Source: Gemmatimonadota bacterium (lineage in GTDB: Bacteria; Gemmatimonadota; Gemmatimonadetes; Longimicrobiales; RSA9). From it: DNA of 34,698 nt. Positions 13,802 to 22,313 of the stretch are shown one piece after another; position 1 is the stretch's first letter, and each line of letters begins with the position of its first letter. Under the pieces are notes generated by a model. It was not told the DNA's origin, made no database searches, and was given only the letters and a program-made list of their open reading frames with translations. The stretch covers positions 1 to 34,698 of the forward strand of contig JACQPS010000220.1 of assembly GCA_016207445.1 (NCBI GenBank), in the 5' to 3' direction. The translations under genes and the position numbers were made by a program.

Positions 13802-15151
13802 TTACGATACGCCATACGTGTCCTTCAGCGCCTGAATGGAGGCATTCAGCAACGCCTCCAGCAGGAACGGATTGTGAACCCCGCGCGAGCCATCTTCGGC
13901 CAGCAAGCTGGCGTTGAATTTGGCGCCCTCGCCCACGGTGATCTTGCCGTCATTCGTCTTGAACTCGGTGGCGGGCACCTTCGCCACCAAACGGTTCACC
14001 TCGGCCGTGAGCGCCTGCATGCGGGATTCCAGGGTCAGCGTGGCCGACCGCGCAGCAGCCTCCGAGCCGTGGCAACCGCCGACGGCGCAGGAGCGGAAGC
14101 TGCGCTGGCTCACCTCGCAGTCGCCCGGCGTCGGTTTCCCCTCGGCATCGAGGCAGGGGATCGCCTTGAAGAGGTGTCCCGTGGCCTGAAAGGCGAAATT
14201 GCCCGTCGCCTGGTCCGTCACCGTGAAGCCGTCGACGTGGCAGCCCGCGCACAGCTTGGCGTTCCGCTCGCTGCCGTGAGTCGCGATTAGCCTGGTGGTA
14301 TCGAAGACGAAGTTGGGCGGCCGCCAGCCGGCGTCGCCCAGCAGCATGGGGCCCTGCGGCGAGTGGGCGCCGCGCGGGGTGGTCGGATCCGGCTCGGAGC
14401 GCTTGTGATGGCAACGGATGCAAAGGTTCTGCTCCGGGTCCGGCGCATCGATGGCGAAGCGGAGCTGCCCCGCGTTGGCCGAGCCGTGCGGGTCGTGGCA
14501 AACCGAGCAGGTGATGCCGTACAGCTTGCCGTCGGACTTCTCCAGGTACTCGGCCGTCTCGCCGAAGGCCTGGAGGGCCGTCTTGCCTTCGTGGCAGCTC
14601 AGGCAGGCTGCGGAGGTGGCGTGCTCGTTGAACCTCGCGTGCGCTGACTGGGACCACTCCTCCACGAAGCGGTGCGTGTCCTGGTGGCACTCGCCGCACC
14701 CGGTCGCGGTGTCCACGGCGAAGCCCGCCAGCGGCTGCGTCGCGTCCGGGTTCTGCACGTGCGTCAGCCCCGCGCCGTGGCAGCTCTCGCACTGCACATC
14801 GTGGTAGCGGGTGTCGCCGGTCGCCGTGTAGGCGACGGACGTCGTCGCCGCGTTCCCCCGCTGACTCACCGTGTGGCAGTCGTTGCACAACGGCTGGGCG
14901 CTGCCGCTGGCCTGGAGATCAGCCCAAGCCTGAGCGTGCGCCGATTCCTGCCACCAGCTCTGCTGCCCGACGTGGCAGTTGCCGCACACCGCCAGTTTTT
15001 CCTCCTGCTTGCTGTAGCCCAGGAAGCCTGCCGCCGCATCGGGCGGATCCTCGTATGCGGGGAAGTCCCGGTAGATGATGTCCTCATCGACGCAGCCAAC
15101 CAGGACCCCAGCCGCCACGAGCAGGCCCAGGGCCCGAATCTCTCGACGCAT
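13802..15151 (-). CDS. Multiheme c-type cytochrome lipoprotein (eight CXXCH plus one CX4CH)
   Basis: 449 residues with lipobox LVGC (Cys20). Eight CXXCH motifs begin at residues 56, 89, 121, 152, 183, 215, 244 and 301. A ninth site, Cys355-x4-Cys360-His361 (CAVGGCH), has the wider spacing known from some tetraheme c3-type cytochromes. Several extra histidines could be distal ligands. The C-terminal 80 residues lack heme sites and are helical. The start at 15151 follows GGAGGGTGGAG, a strong ribosome-binding site. Spacing and sequence resemble decaheme/octaheme cytochromes of the NrfA/NapC/OTR superfamily only in a general way; I cannot assign a substrate. Likely a membrane-anchored, periplasmic or surface electron conduit. 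Confidence 0.9.
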   Translation of the reverse strand: MRREIRALGLLVAAGVLVGCVDEDIIYRDFPAYEDPPDAAAGFLGYSKQEEKLAVCGNCHVGQQSWWQESAHAQAWADLQASGSAQPLCNDCHTVSQRGNAATTSVAYTATGDTRYHDVQCESCHGAGLTHVQNPDATQPLAGFAVDTATGCGECHQDTHRFVEEWSQSAHARFNEHATSAACLSCHEGKTALQAFGETAEYLEKSDGKLYGITCSVCHDPHGSANAGQLRFAIDAPDPEQNLCIRCHHKRSEPDPTTPRGAHSPQGPMLLGDAGWRPPNFVFDTTRLIATHGSERNAKLCAGCHVDGFTVTDQATGNFAFQATGHLFKAIPCLDAEGKPTPGDCEVSQRSFRSCAVGGCHGSEAAARSATLTLESRMQALTAEVNRLVAKVPATEFKTNDGKITVGEGAKFNASLLAEDGSRGVHNPFLLEALLNASIQALKDTYGVS

Positions 15152-15499
15152 CTCCACCCTCCTCAGTGGACGCGCCCGCGCTCTCGCATCGACTCCACAC
15201 GCCGCAACGGCGCTGGCCACTCGCTCGCGTTCGGGTTCTTACCGACTGCCGGGCGACGCGCCCGGCTGCCGCCCATTAAGAAGGTGAAGGAGGGGGCTAC
15301 TTTCGGGCCGGGGCGCCCGCGCAGTGCCGCGGGGGCCGCAATGCTCGCAACGCTCAACGGGGCAATGAGTTAGCTCGTGTGGACGCGCGCACGGGCGCGG
15401 GGACCTTCCCGCCGCCTGGGGCAACGTGTCCCAGGCGTGTGGCGCTTGTGTGCCGGAGCGCGCGCTCCGCGCCGGCCGGTCCGCCCTCGAGAGCGGCCT
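15152..15499. other. Gene-free interval between the multiheme and CopD-like genes
   Basis: About 350 bases with no credible reading frame. It holds a perfect 8-bp hairpin with a 3-base loop (15248-15255 with 15259-15266), which could end the CopD-like transcript or sit in the leader of the multiheme gene. A TTAAT element on the minus strand near 15275 could be part of a -10, but no matching -35 is present, so I do not call a promoter. Confidence 0.5.
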
Positions 15500-15994
15500 T
15501 CAGCCGCCGCGTGCCAGGCGGGCGGCCGCGATGGCGATGACCAGGCCCAGGAGCGCGCTCATGCGCGCGAGCCAGGCAGCACGGCCGCGGAGGCGGAGCG
15601 CCTCTGGACTGTCCGGCACGGCCCGACCGGCGGCGGGCCCCCAGCGGAAGTCGTGCAACGCCTGAATCACGAGCATGCCGCCGACCGCGCCGAGCTTCCA
15701 GGCAAGGGCCCGACCATAGGGCGTGGCCCAGAAGGCGGCGCTGCCCAACACTTCCGTGCTCAGCAGTCCGCGGAAATGGAGGTTGGCCGTGCCGGTCGCG
15801 AGCAGCACGGCGAGCGCGATCCAGCCGACCAGCCGGAACCGTTCCCCCAGCCGCTTGAACAGCTCGGCGCGGAGCGCAGGGGGTTCGACCCTGCGGAGCA
15901 CGGGCGCGCCCACGAGGGCCAGGAAGAAGAGGCCGCCCAGCCACAGCAGCGCGGCCAGCAGATGGAGCGTCACATTCGCATGATAGAGCGACAT
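15500..15994 (-). CDS. CopD-like integral membrane protein
   Basis: 164 residues with four transmembrane segments (about 7-33, 54-72, 95-112, 141-160). TM1 carries His11 and a HLLAALLWLGG sequence; later positions have RLVGWIALAVLLATGTANL and a KLGAVGGMLVIQALHDFRWG motif. These are features of the CopD/copper-resistance D membrane domain and of related DUF4149-type proteins. It starts at ATG 15994, 71 bases from the divergent comF-like gene. Role in copper handling is an inference and would suit a locus rich in copper proteins, but family members also exist without link to copper. Confidence 0.65.
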   Translation of the reverse strand: MSLYHANVTLHLLAALLWLGGLFFLALVGAPVLRRVEPPALRAELFKRLGERFRLVGWIALAVLLATGTANLHFRGLLSTEVLGSAAFWATPYGRALAWKLGAVGGMLVIQALHDFRWGPAAGRAVPDSPEALRLRGRAAWLARMSALLGLVIAIAAARLARGG

Positions 15995-16065
15995 GGTTTT
16001 CGGTCCGCGGTTCAGGATTCGACTGGCCCACCCATCGCACGCGCCGCGATCCGCCCCGCGCCGCT

Positions 16066-16866
16066 ATGGCGCGGCCCGGCGCGCGCGTCCAGCCTTCGGC
16101 CGGAACGACCGTGCCCGATCTGCTCGCGAGCCTCCTCGACCTCGTCCTCGCGCCGGTCTGCCTCGCCTGTGACGGCGTGATCGCACCCGGCGATACCGCC
16201 CGCCTCGTTTGCCGCGGTTGCCGGTCGCGCCTGCGCCCGCTGCCCCCGCCGGTCTGCCCGCGCTGCGGCGCGCCCCGCCTGCGCACGGGGCGCGAGCCCG
16301 AGCCCACCTGCGGGGAATGCGTGGCATGGCCCGCGGCGCTGCGCGCCGCGCGCAGCGCTTGTCTGCTCGCGCCTCCCGCCGATCGGCTGGTGCACCAGCT
16401 CAAGTACCGGGGCTGGCGTGCGCTCGCCGAGCCGCTGGCGGAGCGCATGGCGGCCGTGGCGCTCCCGCCGGACGTGGAGCGCGAAACGGGCATCGTCATC
16501 CCCGTCCCCACGACGGCGACGCGCCGCCGCGAGCGTGGCTACAACCAGGCGGAGGTGCTGGCGCGGGCGTATGCGCGGCGCACGCGTCGCGATCCGCGGA
16601 ACCTGCTCCAGCGCCGGGGCGCGGCCAGCACGCAAACCATCTTGCAGCCCGCGGCACGCGGGGCTAACGTGGCGGGCGCGTTCCGCCTCGCGCGCGGCGT
16701 GGAACGCGACGTGCGCGGCGCTCACCTGCTCCTGGTGGACGACGTCCTGACCACCGGGGCCACGGCCGCCGAATGCGCCCGGACGCTGGTGGCCGCCGGC
16801 GCCCGCGCCGCCAGCATTGTGACCTTCGCCCGCGCGCTCGACGTGCACCGGCTCACGGCAACCTGA
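16066..16866 (+). CDS. ComF family phosphoribosyltransferase-like protein
   Basis: 266 residues. An N-terminal double zinc ribbon has four Cys pairs (32/35, 49/52, 64/67, 82/85). The C-terminal half is a type I phosphoribosyltransferase fold with IPVPTT (145-150), RGYNQAEVLA (158-167) and the PRPP-binding loop LLVDDVLTTGATA (222-234). This is the standard ComF/GntX layout; ComF is linked to DNA uptake, though its catalytic activity is uncertain in general. ATG 16066 is the chosen start, without a good ribosome-binding site; a start a few codons later would not affect the domains. It lies just before gap with a 13-base gap, probably co-transcribed. Confidence 0.88.
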   Translation: MARPGARVQPSAGTTVPDLLASLLDLVLAPVCLACDGVIAPGDTARLVCRGCRSRLRPLPPPVCPRCGAPRLRTGREPEPTCGECVAWPAALRAARSACLLAPPADRLVHQLKYRGWRALAEPLAERMAAVALPPDVERETGIVIPVPTTATRRRERGYNQAEVLARAYARRTRRDPRNLLQRRGAASTQTILQPAARGANVAGAFRLARGVERDVRGAHLLLVDDVLTTGATAAECARTLVAAGARAASIVTFARALDVHRLTAT

Positions 16867-16879
16867 GGGGGGACGTGGC

Positions 16880-17887
<1,008 letters not shown>

Positions 17888-17952
17888 CGGGCCGACAGGT
17901 AGATAGTTGCGTGCACTTCAACTGACTTCGAGCACGCGGCCGCACAGGGGGA

Positions 17953-17981
17953 TTGACGCTCCCCGAGGGGCGCGTTAGCGT
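17953..17981 (+). promoter_or_regulatory. Sigma70-type promoter before the zinc-ribbon gene
   Basis: TTGACG (17953-17958), 17 bases, TAGCGT (17976-17981). The predicted start is near 17988, about 100 bases before the zinc-ribbon ATG. It has the same layout as other putative promoters in this window. Confidence 0.45.
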
Positions 17982-18087
17982 CCATCCGGTGCCCCCCGCA
18001 GCTCGCATGCGCGGGGCGGACGGCCGGGTCGGCGCGAGGAAGGGCCGGCGGCTGCGCAGGTCGCTCATCCCGAACGGGAGGAGTGCC

Positions 18088-18288
18088 ATGGCCGACTACA
18101 GAGAAACGCAGTACGGCACGTACCGCTGTCCCGTGTGCGGCCACCGGGATGGAGCAGAGGTGAGGGGGGACGAGCCGCACGCGCTGGTGGTCTGCAGCTA
18201 CTGTGAGACGCCGCTCGAGGTCTGGGCGCGTGGCCCGGATTCCGTGCGCTTTTCGGTGCAGGTCGCGGAAGGGTCGGCGGCGAGGTAA
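18088..18288 (+). CDS. Small zinc-ribbon protein
   Basis: 66 residues. Two Cys pairs, Cys14/Cys17 (CPVCG) and Cys36/Cys39 (CSYCE), form a zinc ribbon; the rest is short and polar. GGGAGGAG lies just before the ATG, which is why I reject the longer in-frame start at 17953. The stop overlaps a possible ATG of the next frame, but a strong terminator follows immediately, so the gene appears to form its own transcription unit. Function unknown; small ribbons of this kind often bind nucleic acid or partner proteins. Confidence 0.75.
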   Translation: MADYRETQYGTYRCPVCGHRDGAEVRGDEPHALVVCSYCETPLEVWARGPDSVRFSVQVAEGSAAR

Positions 18289-18322
18289 TGGGTGCGGTGG
18301 CGGAGCCCGCGGCAGGGCGCGG

Positions 18323-18356
18323 CGGCCACGGTGCGGGTCGGCACCGTGGCCGTTTT
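18323..18356 (+). terminator. Rho-independent terminator after the zinc-ribbon gene
   Basis: A perfect 12-bp stem (18323-18334 with 18341-18352), six-base loop and TTTT. It is one of the cleanest terminators in the window. It argues that the hydrolase start lies downstream of it (18432) rather than at 18288. Confidence 0.9.
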
Positions 18357-18431
18357 GCATCATTGACTACAGAAGGCGACGCCGCGGCGGCCGCGCCGCC
18401 CGGCGGCACCACTTCGCCGGTCGCGGCCGCG

Positions 18432-19295
18432 ATGCGGCGGCTGCTCGCGCTCGGTGGAGTGGAGGCGAAGAGCCGCTTTGCGTATGTCGCCGGGGCCAGG
18501 CTGCACTACCTGGAAGCGGGCGCCGGCGAGCCGCTGGTGCTGCTTCAGGGTGCGAGCGGCGGCGCAGCGAACTGGTACCGCGTCCTCGGGCCGCTCGCCG
18601 CGCACTTCCGCGTCCTGGCGCTGGACCTTCCCGGCTTCGGGCTCTCGGACCCGCTCAACGTGGAGGCGCCTCTCGGCGCGGGCGGCGCCGAGGTCGTGAG
18701 CGCCTGGTTGGGCGCGGCCGCCATCGAGCGCTGCGCCCTGGTCGGCACGTCGCTGGGCGGCCTGCTCGCCCTGCGCCTCGCGCAACGCGAGCCCGGGCGG
18801 GTGCGCCGGCTCGTGCTCCTCGACGCCGTGGGCCTGGGGCGAGAGCTCCCCTTGCTGGTGCGGTGCGCCGGGCTCCCCGGCCTCGGGCGGCTGCTGCTGC
18901 GGCCGACCCGCTCTGGAACCGCCTGGCTCTTCCGCAGGCTGCTCACCAGTGATCGTTCGCGCCTCGACGCCGCGCACCAGGCGGCGCTCATCGACTACCT
19001 CTGGAGCTCGGCGCGCGCGGGCGACGCCCGGGGCATGGCGCGCGCGGTCCGGCGCTTCGCCGACCCGGGCGGGCAGCGTGAGGTGCTCACGGACGCCGAG
19101 CTGGAAGCGCTGCGCGTTCCGGTGCTCGTCGTCTGGGGCGAGCGCGACCGCTTCGTCCCCCTCGCGCACGCGCTGCGCGCCGCGGCGCGCATCCCCGGAG
19201 CGGAGCTGCGGATCCTGGCTGGCGTCGGGCACTCGCCCAACTGGGAAGCGCCGGAGGCGTTCTTGGCCGCCGCATTGGCGTTTACTCGCTCATGA
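18432..19295 (+). CDS. Alpha/beta-fold hydrolase
   Basis: 287 residues from ATG 18432. Nucleophile elbow GTSLGG (Ser107), acid Asp239 in VWGERDRFVP, and His267 in GVGHSPNWE complete a hydrolase triad. DLPGFGLSD (65-73) is typical of haloalkane-dehalogenase- and epoxide-hydrolase-like members. The oxyanion region reads LLQGASG rather than the usual HG. A longer form starting at 18288 would translate through the terminator stem, so I prefer the ATG at 18432, although its ribosome-binding site is weak. It overlaps pgk (ATGA). Substrate is unknown. Confidence 0.8.
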   Translation: MRRLLALGGVEAKSRFAYVAGARLHYLEAGAGEPLVLLQGASGGAANWYRVLGPLAAHFRVLALDLPGFGLSDPLNVEAPLGAGGAEVVSAWLGAAAIERCALVGTSLGGLLALRLAQREPGRVRRLVLLDAVGLGRELPLLVRCAGLPGLGRLLLRPTRSGTAWLFRRLLTSDRSRLDAAHQAALIDYLWSSARAGDARGMARAVRRFADPGGQREVLTDAELEALRVPVLVVWGERDRFVPLAHALRAAARIPGAELRILAGVGHSPNWEAPEAFLAAALAFTRS

Positions 19296-20515
19296 ACAAA
19301 CGGACGCTGCGCGATCTTCCAGACTCCGCCCTGCGCGGCCAGCGCGTGCTCGTGCGCGTAGACTACAACGTGCCGCTCGAGGGCGGCCGGGTCACGGACG
19401 ACACCCGCATCCGCGCCACGCTGCCCACCCTGCGCTACCTGCTCGAGCGCGACGCCCGCGTCATCCTGGTCTCGCACCTGGGCCGCCCCAAGGGCAAGTG
19501 GGATGCGGCCTACTCGCTGCGCCCGGTCGCGCAGCGGCTGCGCGAGCTGGTCGAGGCGCCGGTGAGCTTCGTGGCCGACGTCGTCGGCGCGGAAGCGCAT
19601 GCCACAGCCGACAGGCTGAAGCCCGGAGAGATCTTGCTGCTGGAAAACGTGCGCTTTCTGCCGGAGGAGGAGACCAACGATGCGGCGCTGGGCGAGGCGC
19701 TCGCCGCGCTGGGCGATGTTTACGTGAACGACGCCTTCGGCGCCGCGCACCGGGCGCACGCGTCCACGGCGGGCGTGGCGGAGGTCATGCGGGAAGAGGG
19801 TCGGCCCGCGGTGGCCGGCCTGTTGCTCGAGGCGGAGCTTCGCTTCCTGGGCGGCGCGCTGCAATCCCCGGAGCGGCCGTTTCTGGCGATCCTGGGCGGC
19901 GCCAAGATCTCGGGCAAGATCGATGTGATCGAGAACCTGCTGCCGCGCGTGGACCGGCTGCTCATCGGCGGGGCCATGGCCAACACCTTCCTTCGGGCCC
20001 TCGGCCTCGAAACGGGCCTGTCGCTGGTGGAGGAGGACCGGCTCGCGGTCGCGCGCGAGCTGCTCGAGCGGGCCGGCCCGCGGCTCGTGCTCCCCGTGGA
20101 CTGCGTGGTCGCCGCCGAGGCGAAGGCCGGCGCCGCCACGCGCGTGGTCGACCGGGATGCCGTGCCCAGCGACGCGCGCATCCTCGACGTTGGCCCGAAG
20201 AGCGTGGGGATGTTTCGGGAGCTGCTGAGCGGCGCCCGCACGGTTCTGTGGAACGGCCCCGTGGGAATGTTCGAGGTGCGCGAGTTCGCAGCCGGCACCG
20301 AAGCGGTCGCGCGTGCGCTCGCCGAGGCGGCGGCAGCGGGCGCGACCACTATTGTCGGCGGAGGAGACACGGCCGCGGCGGTCGAAGCCGCCGGCGTCGC
20401 CGACCGGATGACGCACGTGTCGACCGGCGGCGGCGCCTCGCTCGAGCTCCTGGAGGGGCGCGTGCTGCCGGGCGTGGCCGCCCTGGATGACCGCGCCGGG
20501 ACGGGGGCGACATGA
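19292..20515 (+). CDS. pgk: Phosphoglycerate kinase
   Basis: 407 residues, close to the family norm. Substrate-binding VRVDYNVPL (21-29), SHLGRPKG (60-67), ENVRF; nucleotide-binding GGAKISGKI and GGGDTAAA; a C-terminal THVSTGGGASLELLEG. Transfers phosphate from 1,3-bisphosphoglycerate to ADP in glycolysis. The start overlaps the hydrolase stop by ATGA, and its own stop overlaps tpiA in the same way, so hydrolase-pgk-tpiA-secG are probably translated as a coupled operon. Confidence 0.97.
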   Translation: MNKRTLRDLPDSALRGQRVLVRVDYNVPLEGGRVTDDTRIRATLPTLRYLLERDARVILVSHLGRPKGKWDAAYSLRPVAQRLRELVEAPVSFVADVVGAEAHATADRLKPGEILLLENVRFLPEEETNDAALGEALAALGDVYVNDAFGAAHRAHASTAGVAEVMREEGRPAVAGLLLEAELRFLGGALQSPERPFLAILGGAKISGKIDVIENLLPRVDRLLIGGAMANTFLRALGLETGLSLVEEDRLAVARELLERAGPRLVLPVDCVVAAEAKAGAATRVVDRDAVPSDARILDVGPKSVGMFRELLSGARTVLWNGPVGMFEVREFAAGTEAVARALAEAAAAGATTIVGGGDTAAAVEAAGVADRMTHVSTGGGASLELLEGRVLPGVAALDDRAGTGAT

Positions 20516-21291
20516 CGCCGCTGCGCCGGCCGGTGATCGCCGGAAACTGGAAGATGAACAAAGGGCCGGCGGCCACCCGCGAGTTCTTCCGACAGTTCAA
20601 GCCGCGCTGCCCGGCACGGACCGACCGCACGCTCGCGTTCTTCCCGCCCGCCGTGTCGCTCATGGCCGCGGCCGAGATGGCACGCGACCGGCCGGACCTC
20701 TTGCTGGGCGTGCAGAACATCTACTGGAAGCCGGAGGGCGCCTTCACCGGCGAGCTGAGCGGCGCCATGGCGCGCGAGGCCGGCGCCCGCTTCACGCTCG
20801 TCGGCCACTCCGAGCGCCGCCACGTCTTCGGGGAATCGGACGATGACGTGCGCCGCAAGGTCGCCGCCGCCTTCGAGGCCGACCTGGTTCCGGTGCTCTG
20901 TCTCGGCGAAAAGCTGGAGGAGCGCAAGGCGGGGCAGGTGGAGGCGGTAATCCTGAGACAGCTCGATGCGGCCGTTTCGGGGCTCCCCGAAGCGCACATC
21001 GCGGGGCTGCTCATCGCGTACGAGCCCGTCTGGGCCATCGGCACGGGCGTCAATGCCACGCCCGCGGACGCTGCGGCCGCTCACGCCGTGCTCCGCCGCC
21101 GCCTCGCGGAGCACGCGGGGGAGGACGCCGCCCGGAGCATCCCCATCCTCTACGGCGGCTCGGTCAAGCCGGAGAACGCGACCGAGCTGCTGGCTGCGGC
21201 TGACGTGGACGGCCTGTTGGTCGGCGGCGCGAGCCTGGACCCTGGGGGATTTGCACGGATCGCGCTGAGCGAGGTGCGCGCATCCGGTTGA
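20512..21291 (+). CDS. tpiA: Triosephosphate isomerase
   Basis: 259 residues. All catalytic residues are visible: Asn12 and Lys14 in GNWKMNK, His99 in VGHSERR, Glu171 in AYEPVWAIGTG; the phosphate-binding loop GGSVKPEN and GGASL close the active site. Interconverts dihydroxyacetone phosphate and glyceraldehyde 3-phosphate in the cytoplasm. Coupled by ATGA overlap to pgk and followed by secG after 68 bases. Confidence 0.97.
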   Translation: MTPLRRPVIAGNWKMNKGPAATREFFRQFKPRCPARTDRTLAFFPPAVSLMAAAEMARDRPDLLLGVQNIYWKPEGAFTGELSGAMAREAGARFTLVGHSERRHVFGESDDDVRRKVAAAFEADLVPVLCLGEKLEERKAGQVEAVILRQLDAAVSGLPEAHIAGLLIAYEPVWAIGTGVNATPADAAAAHAVLRRRLAEHAGEDAARSIPILYGGSVKPENATELLAAADVDGLLVGGASLDPGGFARIALSEVRASG

Positions 21292-21359
21292 CAGGATGCC
21301 GTCTTTCTACGACGTTTCTTACTTCGCGCGCGGCCCACTTTTCCGGAGAGTGTGCATTC

Positions 21360-21752
21360 GTGTTTACGTTGTTCTTGAGCCTGCTCATTCTGGATGGCTT
21401 GCTGCTCATGGTCATCGTGCTGCTCCAGTCGGGGAAGGGCGGCGGCCTAGCCGCCATGGGTGGGGGCGCCGGCACGGAGGCCTTCATCGGCGGGCGGCAG
21501 GCGGCCACGCTGCTCACCAAGGCGACCTGGGTGACGGGCGGTCTCTTCCTGGGTATCGCCCTCATGCTGGCGGTGCTGTCTTCGCGAGAGCAGCGCCCCG
21601 AGTCCATCCTGCGCGAGGAGTTCCAGCAGACGGCGCCGGCCGCGCCGCAGCCGATACTGCCGGGCGTGCAGCCCGCGGAGCCGCAGGAGGGTGGTCAGAC
21701 CGGCGAGCAGCCGTCCCCGCCGCCGACGCAGCCGGCTCCGTCCCAGCCCTGA
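21360..21752 (+). CDS. secG: SecG protein translocase subunit
   Basis: 130 residues from a GTG at 21360, with GGAGAG about 11 bases upstream. The upstream in-frame ATG at 21288 lies in the tpiA end and is rejected. TM1 (about 2-22) and TM2 (about 55-75) flank the conserved cytoplasmic LLQSGKGGGLAAMGGG loop. The proline/glutamine-rich C-terminal tail (about 90-130) is longer than in E. coli SecG. Inner-membrane component of the SecYEG translocon. The tpiA-secG order is common in bacteria. The stop codon lies inside the left arm of a long palindromic repeat. Confidence 0.9.
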   Translation: MFTLFLSLLILDGLLLMVIVLLQSGKGGGLAAMGGGAGTEAFIGGRQAATLLTKATWVTGGLFLGIALMLAVLSSREQRPESILREEFQQTAPAAPQPILPGVQPAEPQEGGQTGEQPSPPPTQPAPSQP

Positions 21753-21879
21753 TTCACCGCAGAGCACGCCGAGAACGCGGAGCACAAATGTCAGGGGTCA
21801 GGGGGCCGCACGCGGCCCCCTGACCCCTGACGCATCTGTGTCCTCGGCGTTCTTCAGCGGTCTCCGCGGTGAATCAGGG
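21747..21879. repeat. Long nested palindromic repeat, likely also the terminator of the pgk-tpiA-secG operon
   Basis: Outer arms of 14 bp (21747-21760 with 21866-21879) are perfect inverted copies. GCCGAG/CTCGGC and CACA/TGTG pairs lie inside. The core is a perfect 19-bp stem (21790-21808 with 21813-21831) closed by CACG. The arms are similar to the repeat at 32141-32169. This looks like a mobile or REP/MITE-like intergenic element; no transposase is present. The stem may double as a terminator for secG and for the small minus-strand gene. Confidence 0.8.
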
Positions 21880-22086
21880 CCGGATCACCTGCCGCCCGTT
21901 CGGGTAGCCGCGCGTGACGTCGTACTGCACCTCGTAGGGCCCAAGGTGCTGCCCGTTGGCATCGTGCGGCGTGAGAGAGCGCGGCGCGGCCGCAGCGCGG
22001 AGCGCGGCCGCATGTGCGCCCGAGTCGTGGCGCGACCGGTCGCGGGGCGTGCGGCGCCGTCGGATCATACTGCGGCGGTCCTGCAT
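21874..22086 (-). CDS. Possible small basic protein of unknown function
   Basis: A 70-residue reading frame from ATG 22086, preceded by AGGGGGAC. It is Arg/Ala-rich in its first half and ends HLGPYEVQYDVTRGYPNGRQVIRP, a less biased, protein-like tail. Its stop falls in the right arm of the palindromic repeat, mirroring secG on the other side. No family recognised. The ribosome-binding site and tail favour a real gene; high GC makes chance frames common. An in-frame ATG 18 bases later is an alternative start. The remaining interval up to 22313 holds only a probable promoter and weak hairpins. Confidence 0.4.
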   Translation of the reverse strand: MQDRRSMIRRRRTPRDRSRHDSGAHAAALRAAAAPRSLTPHDANGQHLGPYEVQYDVTRGYPNGRQVIRP

Positions 22087-22204
22087 GCTGCGTCCCCCTA
22101 AGACAAAAAGGCGGCGCCGGCCGCAGGGGCGGGCGCCTTCGCTACCTCCCGCAAACCCGGTTGCGGCAGGACGGTACGGGATGCGTGCAAGAGGCGCGCC
22201 GCGC

Positions 22205-22233
22205 TTGACGCTCTCCGCACGAGCCCGCATTTT
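22205..22233 (+). promoter_or_regulatory. Probable promoter of the 2-oxoacid dehydrogenase operon
   Basis: TTGACG (22205-22210), 17 bases, CATTTT (22228-22233). The -35 is good and the -10 weak. The predicted start is near 22240, about 75 bases before the E1 alpha ATG. Confidence 0.4.
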
Positions 22234-22313
22234 TGCCCGGCTGTGGGACGCAAGTGCTTTCACGACCGGCGTGAGCACGGCCCCGGGCGGTGCCTCTTTC
22301 TCAGCAGAACGGT

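Noticed and set aside
15150..15250. Sigma54 promoter for the multiheme gene
   Set aside because: TGGCCA...TTGC on the minus strand near 15210 has eleven bases between GG and GC, one too many.
18288..18431. Longer hydrolase start overlapping the zinc-ribbon stop
   Set aside because: The extension encodes a Gly/Arg/Ala-rich stretch across a perfect terminator; the fold begins after 18432.
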